In this document: positions 25,728 to 33,849 of the stretch, piece after piece
Numbering within the stretch: position 1 is the stretch's first letter
Layout of the letters: each line of letters opens with the position of its first letter
NCBI RefSeq assembly: GCF_017810075.1
Contig: NZ_JADNYK010000002.1
Location: forward strand, 434,001-498,000
Length of the DNA stretch: 64,000 nucleotides
Source: Pseudozobellia sp. WGM2
GTDB taxonomy: Bacteria > Bacteroidota > Bacteroidia > Flavobacteriales > Flavobacteriaceae
Reading direction: 5' to 3'
Position numbers and translations under genes: made by a program
Notes under the pieces: generated by a model
What the model saw: the letters and a program-made list of their open reading frames with translations, nothing else
The model's database searches: none
What the model was told of the DNA's origin: nothing

Positions 25728-27071
25728 TTGCGCCACTTGAAAGCGGCGATCAACTTTAGAACAATAAATAAACTGGCTGTTCCGGCAACTATAGCGGGTA
25801 TTGCCGAACCTTTGTTGTCGATTACCGATACGGCCATCGTAGGCAATATTCCCGTCGATGGCCTAGAGTCTTTGGCCGCTGCAGGTATAGTGGGTTCTTT
25901 CTTATCGATGTTGATTTGGATTTTAGGTCAAACGCGCAGCGCTATTTCCGCCATTATTTCCCAATATTTGGGTGCCGGAAAAATCGAAGAGGTAAAGACC
26001 TTGCCCGCTCAAGCCATCTTTCTGAATATCAGCTTGAGCATAGTCGTGCTATTATCGACCATTTTCATTGTGCGTGAAATTTTTGAGCTTCTCAATGCCT
26101 CGGGTAAGATACTTGAATATTGTATTTCTTATTACTCTATCAGAGTTTGGGGTTTTCCGTTAACGCTCTTCGTTTTTGCGGTAATGGGCATTTTTCGTGG
26201 GCTACAAAACACGTACTACCCTATGTTGATTGCGATAGTTGGTGCCGTTTTGAACATTGTTCTAGATTTTATTTTGGTGTATGGTGTAGCGGGTTACATC
26301 GAACCGATGTATCTAGAAGGTGCTGCTTGGGCAAGCTTGATTTCACAAGGGGTCATGGCTATTATTGCATTTGTTCTTCTCTGGAATAAAACGGATATTA
26401 GTTTACGCCTGAAACTACCCGTTCATGTCGAACTCGGTCGATTGGTCGTTATGAGCCTGAACCTGTTCGTTCGAGCCTTGGCCTTGAATACCGCGCTTAT
26501 TTTGGCGGTAAGGGAAGCCACGGCTTTGGGTCCGAAATATATTGGGGCCCATACCATAGCCATAAATATCTGGTTGTTTTCCGCCTTTTTTATCGATGGC
26601 TATGCCGCAGCCGGTAATATTATGGGAGGTCGGTTATTGGGGGCCAAAGACTACAGCGGACTTTGGCTTTTGGCCAAAAAGATAATTAAATACGGACTCT
26701 TGATCAGCTTGTTGCTTGTTGCCGCAGGTTTTATTTTCTACAAACCTATCGGCTATCTTTTTTCTAAGGAAGATGTGGTACTCAACACTTTCTACTCTGT
26801 ATTTTTTATCGTGATTCTAAGTTTGCCCATGAACACCGTTGCCTTTGTTTTTGATGGATTGTTTAAAGGGATGGGCGAAATGAAGTATCTGCGTAACACC
26901 CTACTCGTTGCTACTTTTATGGGTTTCGTGCCCATACTTTTTCTCGGTAAGTACTTAAATTGGGGGCTTTATGGTATATGGATAGCCTTCACCGTTTGGA
27001 TGGTTATTCGTGGAGGTGCTTTGGTATGGGAGTTTAGAAGAAAATTTCTGCCCCTTTTGCAAAATCACTAA
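25728..27071 (+). CDS. MATE-family multidrug/Na+ or H+ antiporter
   Basis: Inner-membrane exporter of 447 residues with about 12 hydrophobic helices in two MatE repeats. The N-terminal repeat has LAVPATIAGIAEPLLSITDT and AIVGNIPVDGLESLAA. The second repeat begins near residue 235. The start is TTG at 25728, one base after the GNAT stop; no ATG is available close by. It belongs to the DinF-like branch by length and the GIAEPLLSITDTAIVG pattern. The exported compound is unknown. Confidence 0.93.
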   Translation: MRHLKAAINFRTINKLAVPATIAGIAEPLLSITDTAIVGNIPVDGLESLAAAGIVGSFLSMLIWILGQTRSAISAIISQYLGAGKIEEVKTLPAQAIFLNISLSIVVLLSTIFIVREIFELLNASGKILEYCISYYSIRVWGFPLTLFVFAVMGIFRGLQNTYYPMLIAIVGAVLNIVLDFILVYGVAGYIEPMYLEGAAWASLISQGVMAIIAFVLLWNKTDISLRLKLPVHVELGRLVVMSLNLFVRALALNTALILAVREATALGPKYIGAHTIAINIWLFSAFFIDGYAAAGNIMGGRLLGAKDYSGLWLLAKKIIKYGLLISLLLVAAGFIFYKPIGYLFSKEDVVLNTFYSVFFIVILSLPMNTVAFVFDGLFKGMGEMKYLRNTLLVATFMGFVPILFLGKYLNWGLYGIWIAFTVWMVIRGGALVWEFRRKFLPLLQNH

Positions 27072-27126
27072 TTTTGAAGGCAAGGGTACGATAAAGATTC
27101 CAACGTACGCATTAAACTTATACTAA

Positions 27127-27894
27127 ATGGGAACCGAAAGAGAAAACGGAAGTCTTTATACGCGAATCGACGGTAAGGTCGCCACTATAGAATTTGGCCA
27201 TCCGGCGGGTAATTCATTTGTAGCTGAGCTTTTAGATCGATTGACCAGAGAGTTCAACAAGCTTTCCGACAATAACGATATTAACGTAATTGTTTTAAAA
27301 TCGGAGGGTGATCGAGCTTTCTGTGGTGGAGCCTCGTTCGATGAATTGGTAGCTGTTTCCAATCTCGAAGAAGGTAAAATGTTCTTTAGTGGTTTCGCGA
27401 ATGTAATCAATTCGATGCGTACTTGTAAGAAGGTAATCGTGGGTCGGGTTCAGGGCAAAACTGTTGGTGGTGGTGTTGGTTTGGCCGCGGCCTGTGACTA
27501 TGTTTTTGCTTCTGTCGATGCCTCGATTCGATTATCAGAGCTTACTATTGGTATTGCACCGTTGGTGATTGAACCGGCGGTAGAACGAAAAATGGGCAAG
27601 GGTGCGCTGTCTGAAATGTCACTGGCACCTACCGATTGGAAAAATGCCTACTGGGCTCAAGAAAAAGGGTTGTTTTCGCGTGTTTTTGATAGTGTGAAAG
27701 AACTCGATAAAGAACTCGGGTTTTATGTAGAGAAATTGTCGAGTTATAACCCTGAAGCACTTACGGAATGGAAAAAGGTGCTTTGGGCCGATACCGACCA
27801 TTGGAAAGAATTGTTGATCGATAGGGCAGGTATCACAGGTAAATTGGTGCTTTCGGACTTTACTAAGAACGCACTTTCTAAATTCAAAAAATAG
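27127..27894 (+). CDS. Enoyl-CoA hydratase/isomerase family protein
   Basis: Crotonase-fold enzyme of 255 residues, probably cytosolic. Oxyanion-hole residues appear in DRAFCGGASFDEL and in GKTVGGGVGLAAACDYVFA. The usual catalytic glutamates of enoyl-CoA hydratase are not evident at LSELTIGIAPLVIEPAVERK, so the reaction may be isomerisation, hydrolysis or another crotonase chemistry. The gene follows MATE by 55 bases and is followed closely by two tiny membrane-protein genes on the same strand. Confidence 0.9.
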   Translation: MGTERENGSLYTRIDGKVATIEFGHPAGNSFVAELLDRLTREFNKLSDNNDINVIVLKSEGDRAFCGGASFDELVAVSNLEEGKMFFSGFANVINSMRTCKKVIVGRVQGKTVGGGVGLAAACDYVFASVDASIRLSELTIGIAPLVIEPAVERKMGKGALSEMSLAPTDWKNAYWAQEKGLFSRVFDSVKELDKELGFYVEKLSSYNPEALTEWKKVLWADTDHWKELLIDRAGITGKLVLSDFTKNALSKFKK

Positions 27895-27901
27895 AATAGA
27901 T

Positions 27902-28009
27902 ATGGCTGAATATTTAAGCGGAAATATGATTTTTTTGATATTGGCGGTGGTCGTCATCGTCGTTTATATCATAAACCGTATGCGAGGCAATAAAATGCAC
28001 AAGAAATAA
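27902..28009 (+). CDS. Tiny single-pass membrane protein (35 aa), paralogue of the next gene
   Basis: A 35-residue frame from an ATG 7 bases after the enoyl-CoA hydratase stop. The sequence begins MAEYLSGNMIFLILAVVVIV and ends with a basic tail (NRMRGNKMHKK): one transmembrane helix and a positive-inside C-terminus. Its layout L-x-G-x-x-I-F...L-A...V-V...I-Y/I...N-R matches the 37-residue protein at 28053. Conservation of this pattern between two adjacent frames argues that both are real. Confidence 0.65.
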   Translation: MAEYLSGNMIFLILAVVVIVVYIINRMRGNKMHKK

Positions 28010-28052
28010 TAAGACCGACATCCCATACGTTATCCTCTAAAATTACTTTTTA

Positions 28053-28166
28053 ATGGATATTCTAAACTTTCTTAACGGAGACCTTATCTTTCCACTTTTG
28101 GCACTTTTTGTAGTGGCCATTTACTTTGTAAATCGAGTTAAAACCAGAAAGAGGTTTAAGCGGTAA
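28053..28166 (+). CDS. Tiny single-pass membrane protein (37 aa), paralogue of the previous gene
   Basis: A 37-residue frame, starting MDILNFLNGDLIFPLLALFV and ending in a strongly basic tail (NRVKTRKRFKR). It shares with the 35-residue protein the order LNG/LSG, IF, LA, VV, IY-x-V/I-NR and a positive C-terminus. The two are separated by 43 bases. The function is unknown. Small basic-tailed single-helix proteins are often regulators or subunits of membrane complexes. Confidence 0.65.
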   Translation: MDILNFLNGDLIFPLLALFVVAIYFVNRVKTRKRFKR

Positions 28167-28282
28167 TAACAATTTTTATAGTCTTCTTTTATCATAGTAC
28201 GCTACACCCTAAAGGTTTAATGGTAATTTAAACCAGTGTTGTTTAATTATCATTATTTTTGGTCACCACCAAACCAAAAAAG

Positions 28283-29485
28283 ATGAGAACTGCGTATTTT
28301 TTATTCATTTTCTTTCTACTTATTGGCTGTACCGAAAAAGAGAAGGGAGAGAAGCCTGCTAAAACTTTGAATTGGTACAAAGGCAACCTGCACACCCATT
28401 CGTATTGGAGCGATGGCGATGAATTTCCGGAAGTTATTCTAGATTGGTATAAGGCTAACGAGTATAATTTTTTAGCACTTTCTGATCATAATACAATTGC
28501 ACGTGATGAGAAGTGGGTCACTATTTCTGAAGATACGCTTCGGCAAAAGGCCTTTCAAACGTATCTCAAAGAGTATGGTTCTGATTGGGTGAACCATAAG
28601 GTAGATTCAGGTAGAACCATGGTAAGGTTAAAGACCTTCGAAGAGTATAGCGGGTGGGTTCAGGAAGAAGGCAAGTTTTTGGTAATTCCTTCCGAGGAAA
28701 TTACAGATCGATATGAGGATAAGCATATTCATATGAATGCCACCAACATTCAAGAAATGATTGAGCCTCAAGGGGGCAACAGTGTTCTTGAAGTGATGCA
28801 AAACAATATCGACCAGGTGCTCGAACAAAGGAAAACTACGGGAGTACCTATCATTCCGCACATCAATCACCCCAACTTTTATTATAGTATTGATTTAGAA
28901 GATATGATTGCTTTAAAAGGCGAGCGTTTCTTTGAAGTTTATAATGGTCACCCTGCAGTACACAACATGGGTGATTCAACACATATTTCTACAGAAGAAA
29001 TGTGGGATATTATTAACATCAATTACTTGGCCGAAGGTAAACCTATGATGTACGGCCTTGCTAATGATGATTCTCATAATTACCACAGAAAAGGCAAAAA
29101 ATGGAGTAATGCAGGTAGAGGCTGGGTCATGGTGCAAGCCGATACGCTCTCAGCTATAAAACTTATAAATGCTTTGGAGGCCGGTGATTTTTACTCGACC
29201 ACCGGAGTAGAACTGAAAGAAGTTCAGTTCGAAAATAATGTGCTGAAAGTTGAGGTAGATGTAGAAGAAGATATTGAATATGTAATTGAGTTTATTGGAT
29301 GCAAGAAGGGAGATTCCCAAACACAAAGTTTCAAAACCGTCAAGGGAGAGAAAGCCCAGTTTAGTTTAGAATCTGATATGCTCTTCGTAAGAGCTAAGAT
29401 TAGCTCGACAGCTTTACAAGATAACCCTGTTGAAAATATGGTGTACGAAATGGCGTGGACGCAACCGGTGAGGCCAGATCATTAA
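28283..29485 (+). CDS. PHP-domain lipoprotein (metal-dependent phosphoesterase-like)
   Basis: Secreted lipoprotein of 400 residues from the ATG at 28283 (MRTAYFLFIFFLLIGC, lipobox Cys16). The frame can be read from 28259 but those 8 extra residues spoil the signal. PHP metal motifs appear in order: NLHTHSYWSDG, LSDHNTI, a Glu in IPSEEIT, HINHPN and NDDSHNY. Polymerase/histidinol-phosphatase-type PHP proteins hydrolyse phosphate esters. Exported ones are poorly defined. It stands alone, ending 9 bases from the convergent oxygenase gene. Confidence 0.87.
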   Translation: MRTAYFLFIFFLLIGCTEKEKGEKPAKTLNWYKGNLHTHSYWSDGDEFPEVILDWYKANEYNFLALSDHNTIARDEKWVTISEDTLRQKAFQTYLKEYGSDWVNHKVDSGRTMVRLKTFEEYSGWVQEEGKFLVIPSEEITDRYEDKHIHMNATNIQEMIEPQGGNSVLEVMQNNIDQVLEQRKTTGVPIIPHINHPNFYYSIDLEDMIALKGERFFEVYNGHPAVHNMGDSTHISTEEMWDIININYLAEGKPMMYGLANDDSHNYHRKGKKWSNAGRGWVMVQADTLSAIKLINALEAGDFYSTTGVELKEVQFENNVLKVEVDVEEDIEYVIEFIGCKKGDSQTQSFKTVKGEKAQFSLESDMLFVRAKISSTALQDNPVENMVYEMAWTQPVRPDH

Positions 29486-29494
29486 ATTGATGGA

Positions 29495-30136
29495 CTAGTG
29501 GGTTTTTAGCCAGCCGGTAATGCTCAAACGCTCTCGGATGGCAGGTTTTACTTCATGTTCCAATAATTGACTTTCAAATATCACCGTTCTGCCCGGGAAC
29601 GGGTAAATCGTCTTCGGTACTTCTTTATTATCGATGTTCAGATAAAGCACCAATTCTCCGCCATCTTCAGGTTGCCAATCATCTTCATTTAAATAGCATA
29701 CGAGCGACAACTTTCTTCGGTCATCATTTTGAAAAGTGTCGAGATGTCTTTTATAAAACTTTCCTATTGGGTAAAGCGCATAATGAAACTCTTTTCGAAA
29801 AATGCCTAAAAAACACGTTCGGTTGAGGTAGTTGACGAGATTATTGATTTCATCGAAGAATAACTTTTGGGCATAATCTTGAAGGTTCTCATCCATCCAT
29901 AAGATAAAGTCACCCCGAATACCAGCTTTTATAACTTCGTTGGTACGATTACCTATGGCCGCTTTTTTAAATTGGTCGTCCTGATATTTTTGTAAAAGGT
30001 CTGCCCTCAAAGCCTCAACAACCTTAGTAGAAAAAAGTTCGTCAACCATGCAATACCCTTGTTCAAGAATATCATCGATAATTCTTTCATATAGATAGTT
30101 TGTCTCAAAATTAAGTTGCTCAAAAAGTTCTGCCAC
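29495..30136 (-). CDS. 2-oxoglutarate/Fe(II) oxygenase, prolyl 4-hydroxylase type
   Basis: Soluble dioxygenase of 213 residues. The iron ligands H131-L-D133 (FYKRHLDTFQ) and H194 (LLEHEV) are present. The 2-oxoglutarate salt bridge is R203 in RERLSITGW. Upstream is YALYPIGKFYKRH, typical of the P4H-like 2OG-FeII_Oxy_3 group. The substrate is unknown: protein prolines, or ribosomal protein or EF-Tu targets, in known relatives. It is divergent from queD with 89 bases between. Confidence 0.9.
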   Translation of the reverse strand: MAELFEQLNFETNYLYERIIDDILEQGYCMVDELFSTKVVEALRADLLQKYQDDQFKKAAIGNRTNEVIKAGIRGDFILWMDENLQDYAQKLFFDEINNLVNYLNRTCFLGIFRKEFHYALYPIGKFYKRHLDTFQNDDRRKLSLVCYLNEDDWQPEDGGELVLYLNIDNKEVPKTIYPFPGRTVIFESQLLEHEVKPAIRERLSITGWLKTH

Positions 30137-30182
30137 TATAATTTATATTTAAAAAAGCGGGTAAATGTAGACTAAAAACGGA

Positions 30183-30208
30183 TTGGTTTTTTAAATTGAA
30201 TACCTTTG
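30183..30208 (+). promoter_or_regulatory. Bacteroidota-type promoter of queD
   Basis: TACCTTTG (30201-30208) matches the TAnnTTTG -7 box, and TTGG at about 30184-30187 suits the -33 box. The predicted start of transcription is near 30213, 13 bases before the ATG chosen for queD. Confidence 0.5.
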
Positions 30209-30225
30209 TCTCACAAAAGTATGTG

Positions 30226-30678
30226 ATGGACAATATTAGAATCACCAAACAATTCAATTTTGAGACGGGGCATGCCCTGTACGGTTATGATGGCAAGTGT
30301 AGAAATGTTCACGGGCATAGTTATAAACTTTCGGTTACGGTAATCGGCAGGCCTATTACAGACACTTCTCATGTTAAGCTGGGAATGGTTATCGATTTTG
30401 GTGATTTAAAGAAAATTGTCAAAGAAGAAATTGTCGACAAGTTCGATCATGCCACGGTTTTCAACAAAAACACACCGCATGTAGAGTTGGCCAAAGAATT
30501 GACCGATAGGGGGCACAATGTAATTTTGGCCGATTACCAGCCTACCAGTGAGAATATGGTGATAGATTTTGCCAAGAAAATAGGTGGCAGGTTACCAGAG
30601 AATATCACATTACACTCCTTAAAGCTACAAGAGACAGATACTTCTTATGCCGAATGGTACAGTAGCGACAACCCATAA
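30226..30678 (+). CDS. queD: 6-carboxytetrahydropterin synthase / PTPS family
   Basis: Enzyme of the queuosine (7-deazaguanine) pathway, 150 residues from the ATG at 30226. A longer frame from TTG at 30196 would run through the promoter and is less likely. Zinc ligands are H16 (ETGHALYG) and H29/H31 (RNVHGHSY), with the catalytic Cys25 in GKCRN. Further family text is GMVIDFGDLKKIV, FDHATVFN and PTSENMVIDFA. It could act on 7,8-dihydroneopterin triphosphate as QueD or be a PTPS relative. It is followed 41 bases later by lpxH. Confidence 0.9.
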   Translation: MDNIRITKQFNFETGHALYGYDGKCRNVHGHSYKLSVTVIGRPITDTSHVKLGMVIDFGDLKKIVKEEIVDKFDHATVFNKNTPHVELAKELTDRGHNVILADYQPTSENMVIDFAKKIGGRLPENITLHSLKLQETDTSYAEWYSSDNP

Positions 30679-30719
30679 TATACCAACCTTGTTTTACGAA
30701 TATTTATATTTGCCCCATC

Positions 30720-31487
30720 ATGACAACGATTGACATTCCAGCGGGCAAAAAGGTGTATTTCTCAAGTGATAATCATTTGGGTGCGCCCACGATGGAAGAT
30801 AGTCGCCCCAGAGAGAAAAAATTCGTAGCATGGCTCGATACCATTAGAGAAGATGCAGCCGCAATTTTTTTAATGGGTGATCTGTTCGATTTTTGGATGG
30901 AGTATAAAACGGTCGTTCCGAAAGGGTTTACAAGAACCTTAGGAAAGTTGGCCGAGATTTCAGATTCAGGTATACCTATTTACTTTTTTGTCGGCAATCA
31001 TGACTTGTGGATGAACGGTTATTTTGAGGAAGAACTCAACATCCCCGTTTTTCATAAACCACAACAATTCAATATCAATGGGGCTACATTCTTTATAGGT
31101 CACGGCGATGGGCTTGGCCCGAACGACAAGGGTTACAAGCGTATGAAAAAAGTGTTCACCAACCCCTTGGCAAAGTGGCTTTTTCGTTGGCTGCACCCAG
31201 ATATAGGCGTGCGCTTGGCTCAATACTTTTCAGTAAAGAATAAGTTGATTTCGGGAGATGATGATGCCAAATACCTTGGTGATGATAATGAGTGGTTGGT
31301 TCAATATGCCAAAAAAAAATTGGAAACCCTGCACTACGATCATTTTATATTCGGTCATCGACACCTTCCTTTAGAAATAGACCTCAACGGAAAATCAAAA
31401 TATACCAATCTCGGCGATTGGGTCAACTACTATACCTACGCAGTTTTTGATGGAGTACAGCTCAGGTTGCAAAAATTCGAGCACTAA
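30720..31487 (+). CDS. lpxH: UDP-2,3-diacylglucosamine diphosphatase
   Basis: Lipid A biosynthesis enzyme that releases UMP from UDP-2,3-diacylglucosamine at the inner membrane. The protein has 255 residues, with LpxH metallophosphoesterase motifs SSDNHLGAP (D17, H19), MGDLFDFW, FVGNHDLWM, GHGDGLGPNDKGYK and FGHRHLPLEI. No signal peptide is present, as expected. Length fits the Bacteroidota LpxH group. It is probably co-transcribed with queD, and a strong terminator follows at 31692. Confidence 0.93.
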   Translation: MTTIDIPAGKKVYFSSDNHLGAPTMEDSRPREKKFVAWLDTIREDAAAIFLMGDLFDFWMEYKTVVPKGFTRTLGKLAEISDSGIPIYFFVGNHDLWMNGYFEEELNIPVFHKPQQFNINGATFFIGHGDGLGPNDKGYKRMKKVFTNPLAKWLFRWLHPDIGVRLAQYFSVKNKLISGDDDAKYLGDDNEWLVQYAKKKLETLHYDHFIFGHRHLPLEIDLNGKSKYTNLGDWVNYYTYAVFDGVQLRLQKFEH

Positions 31488-31615
31488 AGCTTGGGCCACA
31501 AACGCCAAACAACAAGTAATATATTTCCTACAACATGATTTGGATGCTTGACAACAAAAGTTACCGACATCCGGATCGAGTACATATCTTTACAGTGTTA
31601 TTAAAATCAAATGTT

Positions 31616-31680
31616 GATCCCAAATCTTCATTTTACCTACATTTTTCACTTGACGATCCCAAATCTTAAGTGTTACCTAC
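31616..31680. repeat. Two imperfect direct repeats before a terminator
   Basis: GATCCCAAATCTT...TTACCTAC occurs at 31616-31640 and again at 31655-31680, with a 14-base gap. The outer 13 and 8 bases are identical and the middle varies. The copies sit in the 230-base gap after lpxH. No function is evident; tandem duplication or a small repeat family is possible. Confidence 0.5.
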
Positions 31681-31691
31681 CTAAAGAAATT

Positions 31692-31717
31692 GCCTCTACT
31701 GTAGAGGCTTTTTTTTT
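31692..31717 (+). terminator. Strong rho-independent terminator after lpxH
   Basis: GCCTCTAC-T-GTAGAGGC is a perfect 8-base inverted repeat followed by nine T. It lies about 200 bases after the lpxH stop and directly abuts the convergent MFS gene. Confidence 0.85.
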
Positions 31718-31719
31718 GC

Positions 31720-32982
31720 CTATTTTGTATCTGACTCATGTTCGTCGATATCTTTTTGTAAATCGAGTCTCCTAAATGTAGGAGAGACAAATGCGGTGAG
31801 TCCAACGGTCAATAATGTCATTGTGCCACCGAATACCACAGCAGTAACGGTTCCCATGAGTTTGGCCGTAAGTCCACTCTCAAAAGCTCCCAGTTCATTT
31901 GACGAACCTACGAACATTGAATTGACCGAAGCTACGCGCCCACGCATATTATCTGGGGTTTTGAGTTGTAGAATGGTCTGTCGAACAATCATTGAAATTC
32001 CGTCTACGGCCCCACTGACAAATAAGGCGGCGACAGAAAGCCAGAAAGAGGTTGACAATCCGAAGACAATCATACAAATGCCGAATCCAAATACGGCCAA
32101 CAGCAGTTTCTTGCCCGCATTTTTATGCAAGGGAAAACGTGTCGAGCCCAGCATGGTTATAGCTGCACCAACTGCCGGGGCCGCCCGTAGAACCCCAAAA
32201 CCTTCGGAGCCTACATGCAATATATCTTGGGCGTAAATTGGTAACAAGGCAACGGCACCACCAAACAGTACGGCGATCATATCCAGAGTCAAGGCGCCTA
32301 AAATAGCCTTGGTGCTAAAAACAAAGCGCAGACCTTCTCGAAGGCTTTGAAAAACAGGTTCCCCGATTTTCGGATTCAAAATCGGTTTCCGGCCAATTTG
32401 AAAAAGGAACAACAATGCCAATACCGAAAAACCGAATATGACGCACATCGACCAGTGAACCCCTATCCAACTAATTGAAAAGCCGGCCAAAGCAGGCCCC
32501 ATCACTGCTGCCAATTGCCAAGTCGTACTGCTCCAAGTAGCAGCATTCGGGTAAATTTTCTTTGGAACAATTAAAGCTATCAATGAAAATATGGTCGGGC
32601 CAATAAAGGCTCTAACGATACCACCCAAAAATACTAAGGCGTAGATGCTGTACAGAATTATTTGTTGTGAGGCGCGCAGTTCTATTGAGGGCAGGCTCAA
32701 TATAAACAGCCCTAGACTGATGACTGAAAAACCAAAAATACATTTCACCAAGAGGTTGCGCTTTTCCTTTTGGTCAACTATATGGCCGGCAAAGAGTGCC
32801 GTTGATACCGCAGGTATGACTTCCATTAAACCTATGATGCCCAACGAAAGTGGATCTTTGGTCATAGAATAGACTTGCCATTCGATGACAATAAACTGCA
32901 TCGACCAAGCGAAGACCATAGCAAAACGGACCAACAAAAAAATATTGAATTCTCTATAGCGAAGGGCTGCGTACGGATCCAT
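31720..32982 (-). CDS. MFS transporter (MFS_3 / EntS-like exporter)
   Basis: Inner-membrane major facilitator of 420 residues with about 12 helices. The N-terminus is ALRYREFNIFLLVRFAMVFAW and the loop-2 motif is AGHIVDQKEKRNLL. A duplicated loop 8-9 pattern is LKTPDNMRGRVASVNSMFVG. The sequence resembles the MFS_3 group of siderophore/drug exporters such as EntS. Upstream (33083-33102 and 33209-33228) lie two TetR-like palindromes, so it is probably repressed until a toxic or signal ligand appears. The substrate is unknown. Confidence 0.9.
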   Translation of the reverse strand: MDPYAALRYREFNIFLLVRFAMVFAWSMQFIVIEWQVYSMTKDPLSLGIIGLMEVIPAVSTALFAGHIVDQKEKRNLLVKCIFGFSVISLGLFILSLPSIELRASQQIILYSIYALVFLGGIVRAFIGPTIFSLIALIVPKKIYPNAATWSSTTWQLAAVMGPALAGFSISWIGVHWSMCVIFGFSVLALLFLFQIGRKPILNPKIGEPVFQSLREGLRFVFSTKAILGALTLDMIAVLFGGAVALLPIYAQDILHVGSEGFGVLRAAPAVGAAITMLGSTRFPLHKNAGKKLLLAVFGFGICMIVFGLSTSFWLSVAALFVSGAVDGISMIVRQTILQLKTPDNMRGRVASVNSMFVGSSNELGAFESGLTAKLMGTVTAVVFGGTMTLLTVGLTAFVSPTFRRLDLQKDIDEHESDTK

Positions 32983-33082
32983 AAGCGCAATTTGCGAACG
33001 AAATAAGCCGTAAAGATATTACTATGTGATTAAGCAGCGAACCATAGTTATATTAAATGTGAAAAATGGTTTAAAAGTGGTA

Positions 33083-33228
33083 AACCGACCAAGTAGTTGG
33101 TTTTAGCTAAAAGCTTTACATCGATATAATAGGGCTTTGTCGATAAACAGCATCAAGTTTGCCGTAAGTAGTTCAGATGTTATTTTTGGCTCTTTCCCGA
33201 GTAAAGAGTACCGACCGAATAGTCGGTA
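33083..33228. promoter_or_regulatory. Pair of TetR-like operator palindromes before the MFS gene
   Basis: AACCGAC-N6-GTTGGTT (33083-33102, one mismatched pair) and TACCGAC-N6-GTCGGTA (33209-33228, perfect) have the same 7-6-7 geometry. They lie 126 bases apart in the region upstream of the MFS start at 32982. Such CCGAC/GTCGG palindromes are typical of TetR repressors. No TetR gene is adjacent; the nearest in the window is at 57898. Confidence 0.5.
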
Positions 33229-33276
33229 ACTATGAGTCGCAACTAATGAAAAAGAGTAGTGTAGAAGTTCGTGTCG

Positions 33277-33849
33277 TCAGTTGTTTAATTGCGAACTTGG
33301 TGTTATTACTTCATTTTGAATTAGAACACTGATAGATTTCAGAACATCGGCCGTAGCATTGGTCATACTACTGGCCGAAATGGTCGCTCCGGAAATAGCA
33401 TCAATATTTTCTCCATAGGTCAATTCATCGCTTGGAGTAAAACCTACAAATTTGATCAACCATCTTTGGCTTCCTATCTGCCGGCCATAGTTCTCTCGAT
33501 AAATTAACACTTTTGATTTTTTAATGCTCAAATCAGGCTTGAACATCAGAATATATTCGAATTTCTTTTTCATACTTGCTGCAGAGCCGACATAAGCATA
33601 GCCCAATGATTGCTCAGCGGCCATAATTTGAAAAAATTGGTTATTATCAAATTTCGCTATAGTTTTCTCTTGCAGTTTCGGGGGTATGGAAATGGCTTTA
33701 GTTCTAAAACTGTCAATTTCAAAGGTGCCTTTTATGGCCCTATCTATTTTTTCTTGAAGCCTTGATGATTGCTGTGGATATACGGTAGCAGCCGAAAAGA
33801 GGGTAGCCAACATTAGAGTAAAGCCTAGTTTTTTATTTACCCTTGACAT
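33277..33849 (-). CDS. Exported FMN-binding-domain protein
   Basis: Protein of about 190 residues with a signal peptide (MSRVNKKLGFTLMLATLFSA, start at 33849 preferred; ATG at 33864 is also possible). The C-terminal half is an FMN_bind domain with the flavinylation-type motif DAISGATISASSMTNA, where Thr can carry covalent FMN. The start overlaps the upstream DUF6607 gene, so the two are translationally coupled. Beside a haem receptor it may pass electrons for iron or haem reduction at the cell surface or periplasm; this is inference. Confidence 0.83.
   Translation of the reverse strand: MSRVNKKLGFTLMLATLFSAATVYPQQSSRLQEKIDRAIKGTFEIDSFRTKAISIPPKLQEKTIAKFDNNQFFQIMAAEQSLGYAYVGSAASMKKKFEYILMFKPDLSIKKSKVLIYRENYGRQIGSQRWLIKFVGFTPSDELTYGENIDAISGATISASSMTNATADVLKSISVLIQNEVITPSSQLNN

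Noticed and set aside
30196..30225. Upstream TTG start for queD
   Set aside because: It would place coding sequence on the -7 box, while ATG at 30226 gives a normal-length enzyme.
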